64,000 nt of DNA from an uncultured Roseovarius sp. (GCA_947496175.1 CANMBU010000001.1:496001-560000), one strand, 5' to 3'. Positions 17,580 to 27,186 are shown, counted from the stretch's first letter. Program-made: numbers and translations. The notes: a model not told the origin generated them from the sequence alone.

Positions 17580-18317
17580 TTAGTCCGCGCGGATGTGTGC
17601 AGCGTAGCGTGAAATGAAACGTCCGCGCCCTTCCGGAAGAGGCTTGTTACCAATTTCCGGTGCCAGGGAATGCGACAGGAAATATCCCGTCACCTCCAAG
17701 GCCTGCAAAATCTCGGCATCCTCCAAAGGGCTTTGCCCGAGAAGACATGGCGGTAAGGGAAGCAGCTTTTCAGCCCATTCTCCCGCCCCCTCACGCGACA
17801 CCGCGCGCCCGGTCCGCGGCGAGACATAGGCCAGTTTGTGATCCGTGCCTCCCAGGACAGCGCACTCACTGAGATCAAGGCCAAATCCCATATCTTCCAG
17901 CAGCGCCATTTCCCATTTCAGATAGGCCAGGGGCCACACATCGGTTTGACCCAAAAGATCCAGAAGCTGTTCAGTTTTTTGATAGAGTGATATGTGTACC
18001 TCTCGCTCCGGCAGAGCAAAGAGCAATAGCGAAGCAACCGCATTGAGCCCTGCAAGCGAGAGCCGGTCGCCCATCGCGAGGGCAGCGCGCGAACGCACCA
18101 GTTCCGCCTGATATGTGCCAAGGTGATCTTCCAGTCGCGCGCGCCAGCTGACATCCAGTTGCGCCCCCGGTTGCAGGACAGGAGACATTTTGCGCGATGC
18201 GCCGCCCCGCACCACACCTGCGTGGCGCCCATGCTCAGGGGTAAAAACCTCGATGATCGCGCTGCTTTCGCCATGGCGACGGCTGCTCAGCAGGATGCCC
18301 TGATCGCGCCACTCCAT
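17580..18317 (-). CDS. recO: DNA repair protein RecO
   Basis: RecO works with RecR to load RecA on SSB-coated gapped DNA. This 245-residue protein has the N-terminal OB-fold ([21 protein letters not shown], then [12 protein letters not shown] near residues 33-44) and a helical C-terminal domain. Alphaproteobacterial RecO commonly lacks a full zinc motif, and none is clear here. The ATG at 18317 matches the family N-terminus; the frame open further upstream would run into the DUF1491 gene. It follows era and DUF1491 with tight spacing. Confidence 0.92.
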   Translation of the reverse strand: MEWRDQGILLSSRRHGESSAIIEVFTPEHGRHAGVVRGGASRKMSPVLQPGAQLDVSWRARLEDHLGTYQAELVRSRAALAMGDRLSLAGLNAVASLLLFALPEREVHISLYQKTEQLLDLLGQTDVWPLAYLKWEMALLEDMGFGLDLSECAVLGGTDHKLAYVSPRTGRAVSREGAGEWAEKLLPLPPCLLGQSPLEDAEILQALEVTGYFLSHSLAPEIGNKPLPEGRGRFISRYAAHIRAD

Positions 18318-18322
18318 AGCGC

Positions 18323-18655
18323 CTAGTCCGCCAGCCCCGGCTGATCCAGTAGATGTCGGCCCTGACGATCCTCGATTTCCAAAACCCAAAGGTCAGGATC
18401 AAAGCTTTTTTGACGTTCGATCGCCTCATCCACGTCTGTCTCTGCTCCTTCGGTCAGCATATCCCACTGCCGCGCCCCGCTCATCAAATCAAAGCCGCGC
18501 TGAAATGCCTTGGCGTTGCCATCCAGAGTATTCAGCTTCACGACGACAGCACCCGCAGTATCATCCCCGTGTTTGACCACAAAGCCGGGAATGTCCAACA
18601 GTTTCAAGCGCCGCAAGTAGGCATGCACCCAGAACTCTGCTGTCAACCGGCTCAC
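18323..18655 (-). CDS. DUF1491 family protein
   Basis: This 110-residue protein starts with [15 protein letters not shown] and ends with [23 protein letters not shown], the pattern of DUF1491, a small alphaproteobacterial family of unknown function. It overlaps era by four bases (ATGA) and precedes recO by five, a conserved placement in Rhodobacterales. Position suggests a role near ribosome maturation or repair, but that is inference only. Confidence 0.85.
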   Translation of the reverse strand: MSRLTAEFWVHAYLRRLKLLDIPGFVVKHGDDTAGAVVVKLNTLDGNAKAFQRGFDLMSGARQWDMLTEGAETDVDEAIERQKSFDPDLWVLEIEDRQGRHLLDQPGLAD

Positions 18656-19560
18656 GCGTTGCCATCCTTGAAATCAAGCCCCATCTCGGAATACCGCTCT
18701 GCCTCATCAAGCCAACCAGGTCGCACTTTGACCTGGGTAAAGAGATGCACGCGACGTCCAAGGAACTCTTCCAATTCCGTGCGCGCCGCCTGGCTTACAG
18801 CCTTGATTGTCTCCCCCTTCTTGCCCAGCACAATGCCCTTGTGGCCATCACGGGTCACATAGATCAACTGATCGATCCTGGCCGAGCCATCCTTGCGCTC
18901 TTCCCAGTTCTCAGTTTCCACGGTGAGCTGGTAGGGTAGTTCCTGATGCAGGCGCAGGGTCAGCTTTTCGCGGGTGATCTCCGCCGCAATCATCCGCAAA
19001 GGCAGATCGGCAATCTGATCCTCGGGATAAAGCCATGGACCTTCGGGAAGTTCATTGGCCAGCCATTGGCGCAGGTGTTCCACGCCGTGGCCTTTCTCGG
19101 CCGAAATCATGAAGGTCTCGGCAAATCCGAACCGCTCGTTGAGATCTTTCGTCAGTCCCAAAAGCGCCTCTGATTTCACCTTGTCGATCTTGTTGATGGC
19201 AAGCGCCACGCGCCGTTCCTGGCCCATGTCTCCAAGACCTTCGAGGATACGCTCAACCCCTTCGGTTACGCCGCGATGGGCCTCTACAAGCAGCACCACC
19301 AAATCGGCATCCGCCGCGCCGCCCCACGCGGCTGCGACCATAGCGCGATCCAGCCTGCGACGCGGCGCAAACAGACCGGGTGTGTCCACAAAGACGAGCT
19401 GCGCTTCGGCTTCAATCGCAACGCCACGAATGCGCGCACGGGTCGTTTGCACCTTGTGGGTCACGATACTGACCTTCGCGCCCACCATACGGTTGAGCAG
19501 CGTGGATTTGCCCGCATTGGGCTCTCCGATCAGGGCGATGAAGCCGGCACGCGTGGTCAT
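18652..19560 (-). CDS. era: GTPase Era
   Basis: Era is an essential GTPase that binds the 3' end of 16S rRNA during 30S assembly. The 302-residue protein has G1 GEPNAGKS (12-19), G3 DTPG (59-62), G4 NKID near 123-126 and a C-terminal KH domain with GKKGETIK. Length is normal. In many relatives rnc directly precedes era; here the upstream neighbour is bciA and rnc lies 12 kb away. Confidence 0.97.
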   Translation of the reverse strand: MTTRAGFIALIGEPNAGKSTLLNRMVGAKVSIVTHKVQTTRARIRGVAIEAEAQLVFVDTPGLFAPRRRLDRAMVAAAWGGAADADLVVLLVEAHRGVTEGVERILEGLGDMGQERRVALAINKIDKVKSEALLGLTKDLNERFGFAETFMISAEKGHGVEHLRQWLANELPEGPWLYPEDQIADLPLRMIAAEITREKLTLRLHQELPYQLTVETENWEERKDGSARIDQLIYVTRDGHKGIVLGKKGETIKAVSQAARTELEEFLGRRVHLFTQVKVRPGWLDEAERYSEMGLDFKDGNA

Positions 19561-19627
19561 ATAACAAAATCCGTTATTCGCATGCGCCCTGCCCTAGCCC
19601 ATCACCGGCAAAAGCACCAGAACCGTC

Positions 19628-20647
19628 TCAAAAGACGGCATGTTCGCCGAGCTCCACGTTGCACTCACCGCGCACAAGACGATTGTAGTGCTCAGCAAGC
19701 GTATCGCGTCCGAATTCCGGCGTTGCATCGGCATCATAAGCCTGACTTTCCTCATTCCAAAGCAGCATGGATTCTGTTGCATAATACCGCCCGATGCGGG
19801 CCAGCTCGGCCTTCTTACGGGCGCTGGCGCTGATTGTTCCGGCAAAACTAAGTAAACCTATGATCCCGCTCATCATGCCAACTGGGACATTGCGAAACTT
19901 GGGCTCCTTTCCCATTGCTTGGAACAGCAGCTTTCCTTGGTTCAATGGCGTTATCGCCGGTCCCGGACCACCCACCGGCAGAATGCGGTTGCGACAGGTT
20001 GGTTCTTTCAGACAGCGGAGCATGAACTGGGCCAGATCGGCGTCACTGATAGGTTTGCATGCTGTTAGTTCACCATCACCAAATACCAGAAATGGTTTAC
20101 CCTCGCTCACCCTGCGCAACTGACCCGACAGGGATTTGAAAAACGCCGTCGGTCGCACAATGGAATAGGTCAGTCCGGAGGCGATCAGTTCTTTTTCAAA
20201 AGCCAGTTTGGCATGCTGAAATGCCAGCTTTGGCTGTTGCACACATATGGCGGAGAGCAGCACGAATTGCGTAACACCTTTCCTTTTGCACGCATGCAGG
20301 GCTTTGCTATTTAGGCCGTGGTCCACGGCCCATGCATCCGCCGGTGTGCCGCTACGAGATGCAAGACAACTGATCACGGCATGCGCGCCTTGCAGCGTTC
20401 CTTGCAAAAACACCTCAGAGCTCAGATCACCAACCTCAACCTTCAAGCGTGGATGGTCAAAACCGCCATCAGGTGGGGGCGCATGACGCAGAACACACGT
20501 GACATCCAGACCCGCATCTAACAAAGCCGAAAGCACAGCCCGGCCAATTGTTCCTGTGGCACCAAGCACAAGCACCCGGCGCAACTCGGGATCTAACGCT
20601 GTTTCAATGCGCTCATCATAGGCTGGGTCGCATGGCATGGCTGGCAT
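19628..20647 (-). CDS. bciA: Divinyl (proto)chlorophyllide 8-vinyl-reductase, BciA type
   Basis: BciA reduces the 8-vinyl group of divinyl chlorophyllide with NADPH during (bacterio)chlorophyll synthesis. The 339-residue protein has an extended SDR fold: the Rossmann motif GATGTIGR (29-36), then family segments LLSAICVQ.P..AFQHAKL, LTYSIVRPTAFFKS, LTACKPISD and GRYYATESML, with a terminal HAVF. I rank it as BciA rather than a general NAD(P)H-binding protein because these segments match my memory of rhodobacterial BciA. No other bacteriochlorophyll genes are in the window, so the main photosynthesis cluster must lie elsewhere. A SAM-fold gene lies 37 bp upstream on the same strand. Confidence 0.85.
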   Translation of the reverse strand: MPAMPCDPAYDERIETALDPELRRVLVLGATGTIGRAVLSALLDAGLDVTCVLRHAPPPDGGFDHPRLKVEVGDLSSEVFLQGTLQGAHAVISCLASRSGTPADAWAVDHGLNSKALHACKRKGVTQFVLLSAICVQQPKLAFQHAKLAFEKELIASGLTYSIVRPTAFFKSLSGQLRRVSEGKPFLVFGDGELTACKPISDADLAQFMLRCLKEPTCRNRILPVGGPGPAITPLNQGKLLFQAMGKEPKFRNVPVGMMSGIIGLLSFAGTISASARKKAELARIGRYYATESMLLWNEESQAYDADATPEFGRDTLAEHYNRLVRGECNVELGEHAVF

Positions 20648-20684
20648 TTTCCCTCATCAGCCAAACCATACACATATTCCCACC

Positions 20685-21557
20685 TTACGCCACGGGTGAC
20701 TGCATCCAGCTTGCGATGTCCGTCACCTCCGTCTGGGGGCGCGCCAGATAGACTTGTGCGTGGAAGAAACCGGTATCCTCATACCCTTTGGTGTCGTGTC
20801 CTCGCGCTTGGGCATTGTCAATCGCGCGCGCTTGCTCATCATCGCTTGAAAAACGGCGATGGCGAAATGGCGGCATGTCCAGTGCAACAACGTTGTAACC
20901 ATGATCTTGCATCATTTCCAAAGCCTGCGCCGTATCGTTGCCCCGGATTGGGGCAGTTGCGATCCATGGTCGCCGTTCCACGCTTGCCTTAAGCATTTTT
21001 CCCAAGGCACCGGGTAGCATGTGGGCCACACTGCCGCATTCTACGATCAAGTCCGTTTTTGACAGCCAGTCGGCCAGCGCATCACTGGGTGCATCATCCT
21101 GAAGGTTTTCGGCAAAGGCCTCATTATAAATTCCAGCAGCTTTGCCATAGTCAAGCGCACGGCCGGCAATATCGATCCCTGCATATTCATCACTCTGTCC
21201 CGGACGAACATGCTCCGACAGCCAATCCCGATCCTTCTCGATGACAGCCTCAGTCGTGGCATCATCAAACCAAGGTTCGATGTAACGCGACAGCACATCC
21301 TCAAGACTGACACCAAACCGCATAAGCTGTGGTGCAATCCCATAGCCACTCGCGAAATCCAGGATATTGGCTTGGTCCAGACCGCGCAGGCGTTTGACCT
21401 CGGTTAAAACCGCCCGAAAGGCAGCAGAGGCAAAGTGAGCTGTCCGGAATCCCGCATGATGCATGGCACGGTAATACGATCGGCAATCCGGCAAGTCGTA
21501 TATATCATCATAAATCGTAACGATTTTCTGGCCCGGAGCCCCTTCGTTTTCAATCAT
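20685..21557 (-). CDS. SAM-fold protein of unknown function upstream of bciA
   Basis: The 290-residue product has a probable AdoMet-type motif ILDFASGYG at 65-73 within a class I methyltransferase-like fold, and an acidic TDLIVECGSV segment later. I do not recognise the substrate or a named family. The ATG at 21557 follows AAGGTG at nine bases; a GTG at 21569 is the alternative. It ends 37 bp before bciA on the same strand and may be co-transcribed, which makes a pigment-related role possible but unproven. Confidence 0.65.
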   Translation of the reverse strand: MIENEGAPGQKIVTIYDDIYDLPDCRSYYRAMHHAGFRTAHFASAAFRAVLTEVKRLRGLDQANILDFASGYGIAPQLMRFGVSLEDVLSRYIEPWFDDATTEAVIEKDRDWLSEHVRPGQSDEYAGIDIAGRALDYGKAAGIYNEAFAENLQDDAPSDALADWLSKTDLIVECGSVAHMLPGALGKMLKASVERRPWIATAPIRGNDTAQALEMMQDHGYNVVALDMPPFRHRRFSSDDEQARAIDNAQARGHDTKGYEDTGFFHAQVYLARPQTEVTDIASWMQSPVA

Positions 21558-21825
21558 CTCTTCAATCACCTTTGGTACATGGCGCAGTGCGTTCTTTGCG
21601 GATCAGACATTCAAACGCAACCCGCGGTCTCGCGTTACCTAAGCAACCTCACGACAACGACATCTGAGTATTTCACATAAAAACGGAGGCGTGACCAAAA
21701 GAGCCTAAATTGAAACAATGTTTCGAGAAATCCTGTCTTCGTGACGCGATTTGGCCCTCCAGTGCTTGCCACGACACTCACTTGTCCCCCAGTATTGGCA
21801 AAACCATGCCACGAGAGGGACCACC

Positions 21826-22875
21826 ATGGCACAGGCCACAACAAACCCGCAGAGCGACACATCCAAGGTGATTATGGGAGCTTTGTTGGTTTGGGCAGCA
21901 GTCATCATCTACGCCTCATCAAACTCCATTGTGTCTCTTCTGGCGAATATCGGACGGGAAAACCCTGTTATGGGGCGCAATGCAGTATCTTTGTGCAACC
22001 TGCTCTTCCTCGGCTCTTTGATTTCGCTGGTGCCCATGCTGTTCATGTTCTGGAAAGACTGGACCAAGGAAAACCTAAGCAAGCTCTCTCGCAAGGACTG
22101 GGGTGTGCTCACGCTATCAGCGGTCTTGTCCTCCGCGCTGACACCGGCACTTTTCTTTATCGCGTTGGACTACACGACCGTGACCAATGTCGTGCTCATT
22201 GGCCGGATTGAACCTCCGCTATTCTTGCTGGCAACTGTTCTTATCCTCGGCGAAAAGCTGGACCCCTGGGCGCTCGCTGCTGGCTTTGTCGCCCTCTTCG
22301 GCGCGGTGGTGATCTTTTTGATGAATGGTGCCGCGATTGAGTTTGGCAAAGGCGAAATCGCCACGATATTTGCAACCTTGTCATTTATTGCCTCAACCAT
22401 TGTCACGCGCCTGGGTCTGCGCGGGGTGCCGCTTGGGATCTTTTCTATCTACCGCACCGTTCTGGGAACCATCATCTACTACTTCCTTGCGCTGTATCTT
22501 TATGGACCAAACCACTTCCAAGACCTGTTCCAGCCGATCGTGCTGAAATGGGTCTGGGTCTATGCGATTATTGTGATCATTATCGGACAGTTTTCCTGGA
22601 ACATCGGTCTGAAACACGCCCGCTCCGGCGATGTCTCGCTTGCCACGTCTTTTTCCCCAGTGGCAGCCCTGATCATCGCCATGGTTCTTTTGGGCGAAGA
22701 TCCCGGGCCTGGCCTTGTCCCCGGCGGCTTGATCATCCTCTCGGCTATTGCCATTGGTCAGTTCGGCCGCCTACGCGCCAAGGCTGCCGAGAAACGTGCC
22801 GAAGAAGAAAACCACAAGCATGACACAGACAAGGCGATGGAGGCCGAAGGTCGTGTAAACTTCAAGGGCGCATAA
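21826..22875 (+). CDS. DMT-family (EamA) permease, copy 1
   Basis: This 349-residue protein has about ten membrane segments arranged as two EamA repeats, the build of drug/metabolite transporters that move small polar metabolites. IGRIEPPLFLL in repeat 1 and ARSGDVSLATSFSPVAALI in repeat 2 are typical. A charged C-terminal tail (RAEEENHKHDTDK) is cytoplasmic. AGAGGGA precedes the ATG at 21826; a longer frame from 21751 lacks such a site. The next gene is a close paralogue in the same orientation. Direction and substrate are unknown. Confidence 0.87.
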   Translation: MAQATTNPQSDTSKVIMGALLVWAAVIIYASSNSIVSLLANIGRENPVMGRNAVSLCNLLFLGSLISLVPMLFMFWKDWTKENLSKLSRKDWGVLTLSAVLSSALTPALFFIALDYTTVTNVVLIGRIEPPLFLLATVLILGEKLDPWALAAGFVALFGAVVIFLMNGAAIEFGKGEIATIFATLSFIASTIVTRLGLRGVPLGIFSIYRTVLGTIIYYFLALYLYGPNHFQDLFQPIVLKWVWVYAIIVIIIGQFSWNIGLKHARSGDVSLATSFSPVAALIIAMVLLGEDPGPGLVPGGLIILSAIAIGQFGRLRAKAAEKRAEEENHKHDTDKAMEAEGRVNFKGA

Positions 22876-22950
22876 AAAAGGTCCACCACCACGAATAATT
22901 AGCAAGGCTTACGCGTAGAACCCCAAGAATGAAAAAATGGGACAGATACC

Positions 22951-24006
22951 GTGAGCCTCGCAAGCACAAATTCAACACCTGACTCCTCAAAAGCCGTTAT
23001 GGGCGCCCTCCTCGTCTGGGGCGCCGTCATCATTTACGCGTCATCCAATTCCATCGTATCCGCCTTGGCCGAGATCGGGTGGCAGAACAAGATTGCAGGA
23101 CGCAATGCGATTTCCTTTTGTAACCTGCTATTTCTCGGGTCGCTGATTTCGCTTGTTCCGATGACGTTCATGTTCCGCAAGGACTGGACCAAGGCAAAGG
23201 TCCGAGCCCTGCGGCGGAAGGACTGGATCATCCTGACAATCTCTGCCGGGCTGTCTTCTGCCCTGACGCCTTATCTTTTCTTCATTGCGCTTGACGCGAC
23301 AACTGTCACGAATGTCGTTCTCGTGGGCCGGATCGAACCGCCGCTTTTCCTGATCGCTTCGGCAATCTTGTTGAAAGAAAAGCTGGACTGGTGGGCACTG
23401 ACCGGTGGATTGATCGCGCTTTGCGGCGCTGTGGTCATCTTCGTGCTCAACACAGGTGAAGAGGGCTTCACGCTCGGCAAGGGAGAGATCGCCACGGTTT
23501 TCGCGACCTTGTCCTTTATCGCATCCACCTTGATCACACGGGTTGGTTTGCAAGGCATCCCACTTGGCATCTTCTCGATCTACCGTTCGGTCCTGGGTAC
23601 GATCATCTTCTATTTCCTTGGCCTTTACCTCTACGGCCCCAACCATTTTCAGGATCTTCTGGAACCGATCGTCCTGAAATGGGTCTGGGTCTACGCGGTG
23701 ATTGTGGTGCTCTGCGGACAGTTGGCCTGGAATCTCGGCATGAAACACGCGCGCTCAGGCGATGTGTCTCTGGCCACGTCTTTCTCTCCTATTGCGGCGC
23801 TGGTGCTTGCCATGCTGATCCTGGGCGAAGACCCGGGCCCGGGCCTTATCCCCGGCGGTCTGATCATCCTCTCGGCCATCGCGATTGGGCAATACGGACG
23901 CCTGCGCGCAAAGACCAAAGAGAAGCGCGCCAAAGCAGAGCGCCAGAAACGGCAAATGGACAAGTCGATGGAGGCCGAAGGTCACTTGAACTTCAAAGGC
24001 GCGTAA
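22951..24006 (+). CDS. DMT-family (EamA) permease, copy 2
   Basis: This 351-residue paralogue of the preceding permease starts at GTG. Long stretches are nearly identical (for example GALLVWGAVIIYASSNSIVS, ARSGDVSLATSFSP and the terminal EAEGHLNFKGA), while loops and the second EamA repeat differ. The pattern indicates an older tandem duplication, not a recent one. The 75-bp gap between copies has no terminator, so they are probably one transcript; they may form a pair or differ in substrate. Confidence 0.87.
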   Translation: MSLASTNSTPDSSKAVMGALLVWGAVIIYASSNSIVSALAEIGWQNKIAGRNAISFCNLLFLGSLISLVPMTFMFRKDWTKAKVRALRRKDWIILTISAGLSSALTPYLFFIALDATTVTNVVLVGRIEPPLFLIASAILLKEKLDWWALTGGLIALCGAVVIFVLNTGEEGFTLGKGEIATVFATLSFIASTLITRVGLQGIPLGIFSIYRSVLGTIIFYFLGLYLYGPNHFQDLLEPIVLKWVWVYAVIVVLCGQLAWNLGMKHARSGDVSLATSFSPIAALVLAMLILGEDPGPGLIPGGLIILSAIAIGQYGRLRAKTKEKRAKAERQKRQMDKSMEAEGHLNFKGA

Positions 24007-24012
24007 ATAGCC

Positions 24013-25809
24013 TTACGCCGCTTCGCCGTCGGTGAATTGCAGCCGCGCCAGTCGCGCATAAAGTCCACCTTCGGCGACCAGACTATCATGCGTGCCTTGT
24101 GCTACAATCCGACCGGCATCCATTACAATGATCCTGTCGGCTTTTTTCACAGTCGCCAGGCGATGGGCGACGATCACAGTCGTCCGTTCCTTGGCAAGAG
24201 CGTCCACTGCCGTTTGCACCGCCCGTTCGCTTTCAGCATCAAGTGCTGATGTGGCCTCATCCAAAAGCAGTACGGGCGCGTCCCGCAAAATAGCGCGTGC
24301 AATCGCGACACGTTGCTTTTGCCCGCCTGAAAGCATCACACCACGCTCTCCGAGGTAGCTGTCATACCCCTCGGGCAAGGCTGCGACAAAGTCATGGGCC
24401 CAAGCCGTCTTCGCCGCGGCTTCAACCTCGGCATCGCTGGCATCCGTGCGACCAAATCGAATGTTGTCCCGCGCCGAGGTGGCAAAGATTACCGGTTCCT
24501 GTGGCACAAGGGCCAAAGCAGCCCGAAATTCCGGGCGCGCCATATCAGGCAAAGCGACACCATCCAGGGTCACTTGCCCGGCTTGCGGATCATAAAACCG
24601 TTGGATGAGTTGGATCACGGTGGTTTTTCCTGCGCCGGACGGTCCAACAAGCGCTATGGTTTCACCCGGCTCGATCACAAGATTGAATCGATCCAAAGCA
24701 GGCGCATCCGGTCTTGCGGGGTATGTGAAGCTCACGTTCTCAAAGGCAATGCGCCCTTTTACAGGTTTGGGCAGCGCGACCGGCGAAACAGGATCTTCCA
24801 ATTCATCCTCGGCCTGCAAAAGTTCAACCAGACGCTCAGAAGCCCCAGCCGCCCGCTGCAATTCGCCCCATATTTCCGACAAAGCCGCAACAGCACCGGC
24901 CACCATGACCGAGTAGATCACAAACTGAATGAGCGTGCCTGCGCTCATCAAATCGGCACGAACGTCTCGCGCTCCGATCCAAAGAACGCTGACAATCCCG
25001 GTAAACACCAGGAAAATGACAATCACCGTCATAAGTGCCCGGACGTTCACGCGATGCTTGGCGACACGAAAGCTCTTTTCGGTCACGCTATCGAACGCGC
25101 CTCGGCTGGCCTCTTCATGGGTGAACGCCTGCACCGTTTGAACATTCAATAGTGCCTCGGACGCGTTGCCAGAGCTCGCCGCGATCCAATCCTGATTTTC
25201 CTTGCTCAGGCGGCGCAGTTTTCGGCTCAGCACAAGGATCGGGACGATCACCAATGGCACCAGTAAAAGCACCATTCCCGTGAGCTTGGCCGATGTGACC
25301 AACATGAAAATCAACCCACCCAAGAAAATCAGCAGGTTGCGCAGCGCAATCGAAATTGACGAGCCGATAACGGATTGAATGAGCGTGGTGTCCGTGGTCA
25401 CTCGGCTGAGAATTTCACCCGTCAGATTGCGCTCGAAAAAGCTGGGGCTCATGCCGATCACACGACCAAATACCGCTTTTCGAAGATCCGCTACAACACG
25501 TTCTCCCAGGCGACTGACCAACAAATAGCGCAGGCCCGTCCCTATCGCCAAAAGCCCGGCAATACCCACGGCTGCCAAGAAATACTGGTCGAGAATTGTA
25601 CCATCTTCGACAGAAAAATTGTCCACCACGCGGCGCACGGCCAAAGGCAGCACAAGCGATACGCTGGCCGTCGCAACAAGCGCAAGAATCGCGGCTGTCA
25701 GCAATAATCGATACGGTTTGATGAACGGCCAGATCGCCGTCAAAGCGCCTATTTGCTTTGACTTCTCCCGATCCAGCATATCCGCGCCATTCTCGGCCCT
25801 GCGTACCAT
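24013..25809 (-). CDS. ABC exporter, fused permease-ATPase
   Basis: This 598-residue half-transporter has six N-terminal membrane helices (about 30-320) and a C-terminal ATPase. Walker A GPSGAGKTT is at 389-397, the signature LSGGQ at 493-497, Walker B LLLDE at 514-518 and the switch His in VIVAHRL near 546. It should act as a homodimer, as in MsbA-type lipid or drug export. Substrate is unknown; some alphaproteobacterial annotations call such genes multidrug or lipid A exporters without proof. It converges on the second DMT gene with six bases between stops and is divergent from a Rieske oxygenase. Confidence 0.9.
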   Translation of the reverse strand: MVRRAENGADMLDREKSKQIGALTAIWPFIKPYRLLLTAAILALVATASVSLVLPLAVRRVVDNFSVEDGTILDQYFLAAVGIAGLLAIGTGLRYLLVSRLGERVVADLRKAVFGRVIGMSPSFFERNLTGEILSRVTTDTTLIQSVIGSSISIALRNLLIFLGGLIFMLVTSAKLTGMVLLLVPLVIVPILVLSRKLRRLSKENQDWIAASSGNASEALLNVQTVQAFTHEEASRGAFDSVTEKSFRVAKHRVNVRALMTVIVIFLVFTGIVSVLWIGARDVRADLMSAGTLIQFVIYSVMVAGAVAALSEIWGELQRAAGASERLVELLQAEDELEDPVSPVALPKPVKGRIAFENVSFTYPARPDAPALDRFNLVIEPGETIALVGPSGAGKTTVIQLIQRFYDPQAGQVTLDGVALPDMARPEFRAALALVPQEPVIFATSARDNIRFGRTDASDAEVEAAAKTAWAHDFVAALPEGYDSYLGERGVMLSGGQKQRVAIARAILRDAPVLLLDEATSALDAESERAVQTAVDALAKERTTVIVAHRLATVKKADRIIVMDAGRIVAQGTHDSLVAEGGLYARLARLQFTDGEAA

Positions 25810-25905
25810 ATCACCCTATTCGCAAATTTTCCGTTCTGCGTTTCATGGCGGTGTGACAAGATTTGGTCAAGCCCACATAATGTCTTGAGAATTCTCTATA
25901 AGCGC

Positions 25906-25951
25906 TTGGTCCCGTTGGTTTTGCGCAAAATAGCGCAACCAACGCGACCAA
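25906..25951. repeat. Long imperfect inverted repeat in a divergent promoter region
   Basis: The left arm (25906-25926) and right arm (25933-25951) are complementary over about 19 positions with one mismatch and a two-base bulge, around the six-base loop AAAATA. The core is TTGCGC-N6-GCGCAA with outer repeats of TTGGT and CGTTGGTT. It lies between the ABC exporter start (25809) and the Rieske gene start (26042). With no T run on either side it looks like an operator or RNA structure and not a terminator. Confidence 0.65.
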
Positions 25952-26041
25952 CGAAATTCGCATCGCAAAAGACCGGTGACGGCCGTGTTCCGCTATAGTA
26001 TGTTGAACCCAGCAAGAATGCTGCCAAAATCAAGGAAGATC

Positions 26042-27166
26042 ATGAAAGACGCTGCCAGAGAATTGAAAGACAATGTTGCGGTGCCTTTTGAGCAGGCTCG
26101 CGCGATGCCGCCATCGGTCTATACCTCTGAGGACTTTCTGGAACAGGAGCTGTCGCACATTTTCTCAAAAGACTGGTTTTGCGTTGGCCGTGCTTCGGCC
26201 CTGTCCAATCCCGGCGACTATGTGACACTTGAACTGGCCAAACAGCCAATCATCGTCCTGAGGGACGCCGAGGGCGAGCTTAAGGCGATGTCCAATGTCT
26301 GTCTGCACCGCATGTCCACGCTGCTTGAAGGGCGAGGCAACACGCGCAGTATTGTCTGCCCTTACCATGCCTGGACCTACAATCTGGACGGAAGCCTGCG
26401 CGGCGCTCCGGCCATGACGCTCAATGACGGGTTTTGCAAGGACAGCTACCAGCTTCCCAAGGTGCGGTGCGAAGAATGGCTTGGCTGGGTGTTTGTCACG
26501 CTTAATCCCGATGCGCCGGACATCGCGTCGCAACTAAGCAGCGTCGAAAAACTGATCGGCGACTTTGGCATGGAGACCTATACAGAAACCTTTTTCGAGA
26601 CCCATCTGTGGGAGACCAACTGGAAGGTTCTGGCCGAGAACTTCATGGAAAGCTACCACCTTCCGGTCTGTCACGCAGGCACAATCGGCGGGCTTTCCAA
26701 ACTTGAAGAGATGGTTTGCCCCCCCGGCGAGGCGGCGTTCAACTATCACACGATCCTCAAGGACGACACGCTCAAGATCGCGCTCGCGCATCCCGACAAC
26801 ACCCGGCTGAAGGGCGATCTGCGGCGCACAACCTTCCTGCTGGCCATCTACCCCAGCCTGCTGATTACGCTCACACCAGGGTATTTCTGGTATCTTTCCC
26901 TACATCCGCATGGCGTAGGTCAGGTACAGATCGGGTTTGGCGGTGGTATGTCACCCGATTATGTCAACGACCCTGACGCGCAGAAACACTTTGCGCATCT
27001 CAAAAGCCTGCTGGATGATGTGAACGCCGAGGACAAAGGATGCACTGAAAAGGTCTATCGCGGGCTGTGCTCCAAAGCAGCCAAGCCGGGGCATTTGTCA
27101 CATCTGGAGAGGCCCAACTACGACTTTGCCCAATACATCAACAGCCGTATTCAGAACGCGCATTGA
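26042..27166 (+). CDS. Rieske non-heme iron oxygenase, alpha subunit, copy 1
   Basis: Such enzymes hydroxylate or demethylate small molecules with electrons from a separate reductase. The 374-residue protein has a [2Fe-2S] Rieske domain with C87-x-H89 and C106-x2-H109 (CLHRM...CPYHAW) and a catalytic domain with the 2-His iron motif ENFMESYHLPVCH (H206, H211). An acidic residue in LLDDVNAED probably completes the site. It resembles the N-demethylase/betaine oxygenase branch of the family more than classic aromatic dioxygenases. AAGGAAGA precedes the ATG at 26042. No ferredoxin reductase is adjacent. It is a diverged paralogue of the gene at 45222-46367. Confidence 0.88.
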   Translation: MKDAARELKDNVAVPFEQARAMPPSVYTSEDFLEQELSHIFSKDWFCVGRASALSNPGDYVTLELAKQPIIVLRDAEGELKAMSNVCLHRMSTLLEGRGNTRSIVCPYHAWTYNLDGSLRGAPAMTLNDGFCKDSYQLPKVRCEEWLGWVFVTLNPDAPDIASQLSSVEKLIGDFGMETYTETFFETHLWETNWKVLAENFMESYHLPVCHAGTIGGLSKLEEMVCPPGEAAFNYHTILKDDTLKIALAHPDNTRLKGDLRRTTFLLAIYPSLLITLTPGYFWYLSLHPHGVGQVQIGFGGGMSPDYVNDPDAQKHFAHLKSLLDDVNAEDKGCTEKVYRGLCSKAAKPGHLSHLERPNYDFAQYINSRIQNAH

Positions 27167-27186
27167 GCAAAATCAAACGGCGACCT

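Noticed and set aside
25875..25900. GAGAATTCTC palindrome upstream of the Rieske gene
   Set aside because: Ten bases of symmetry alone are common by chance, and the adjacent long inverted repeat is the stronger signal.
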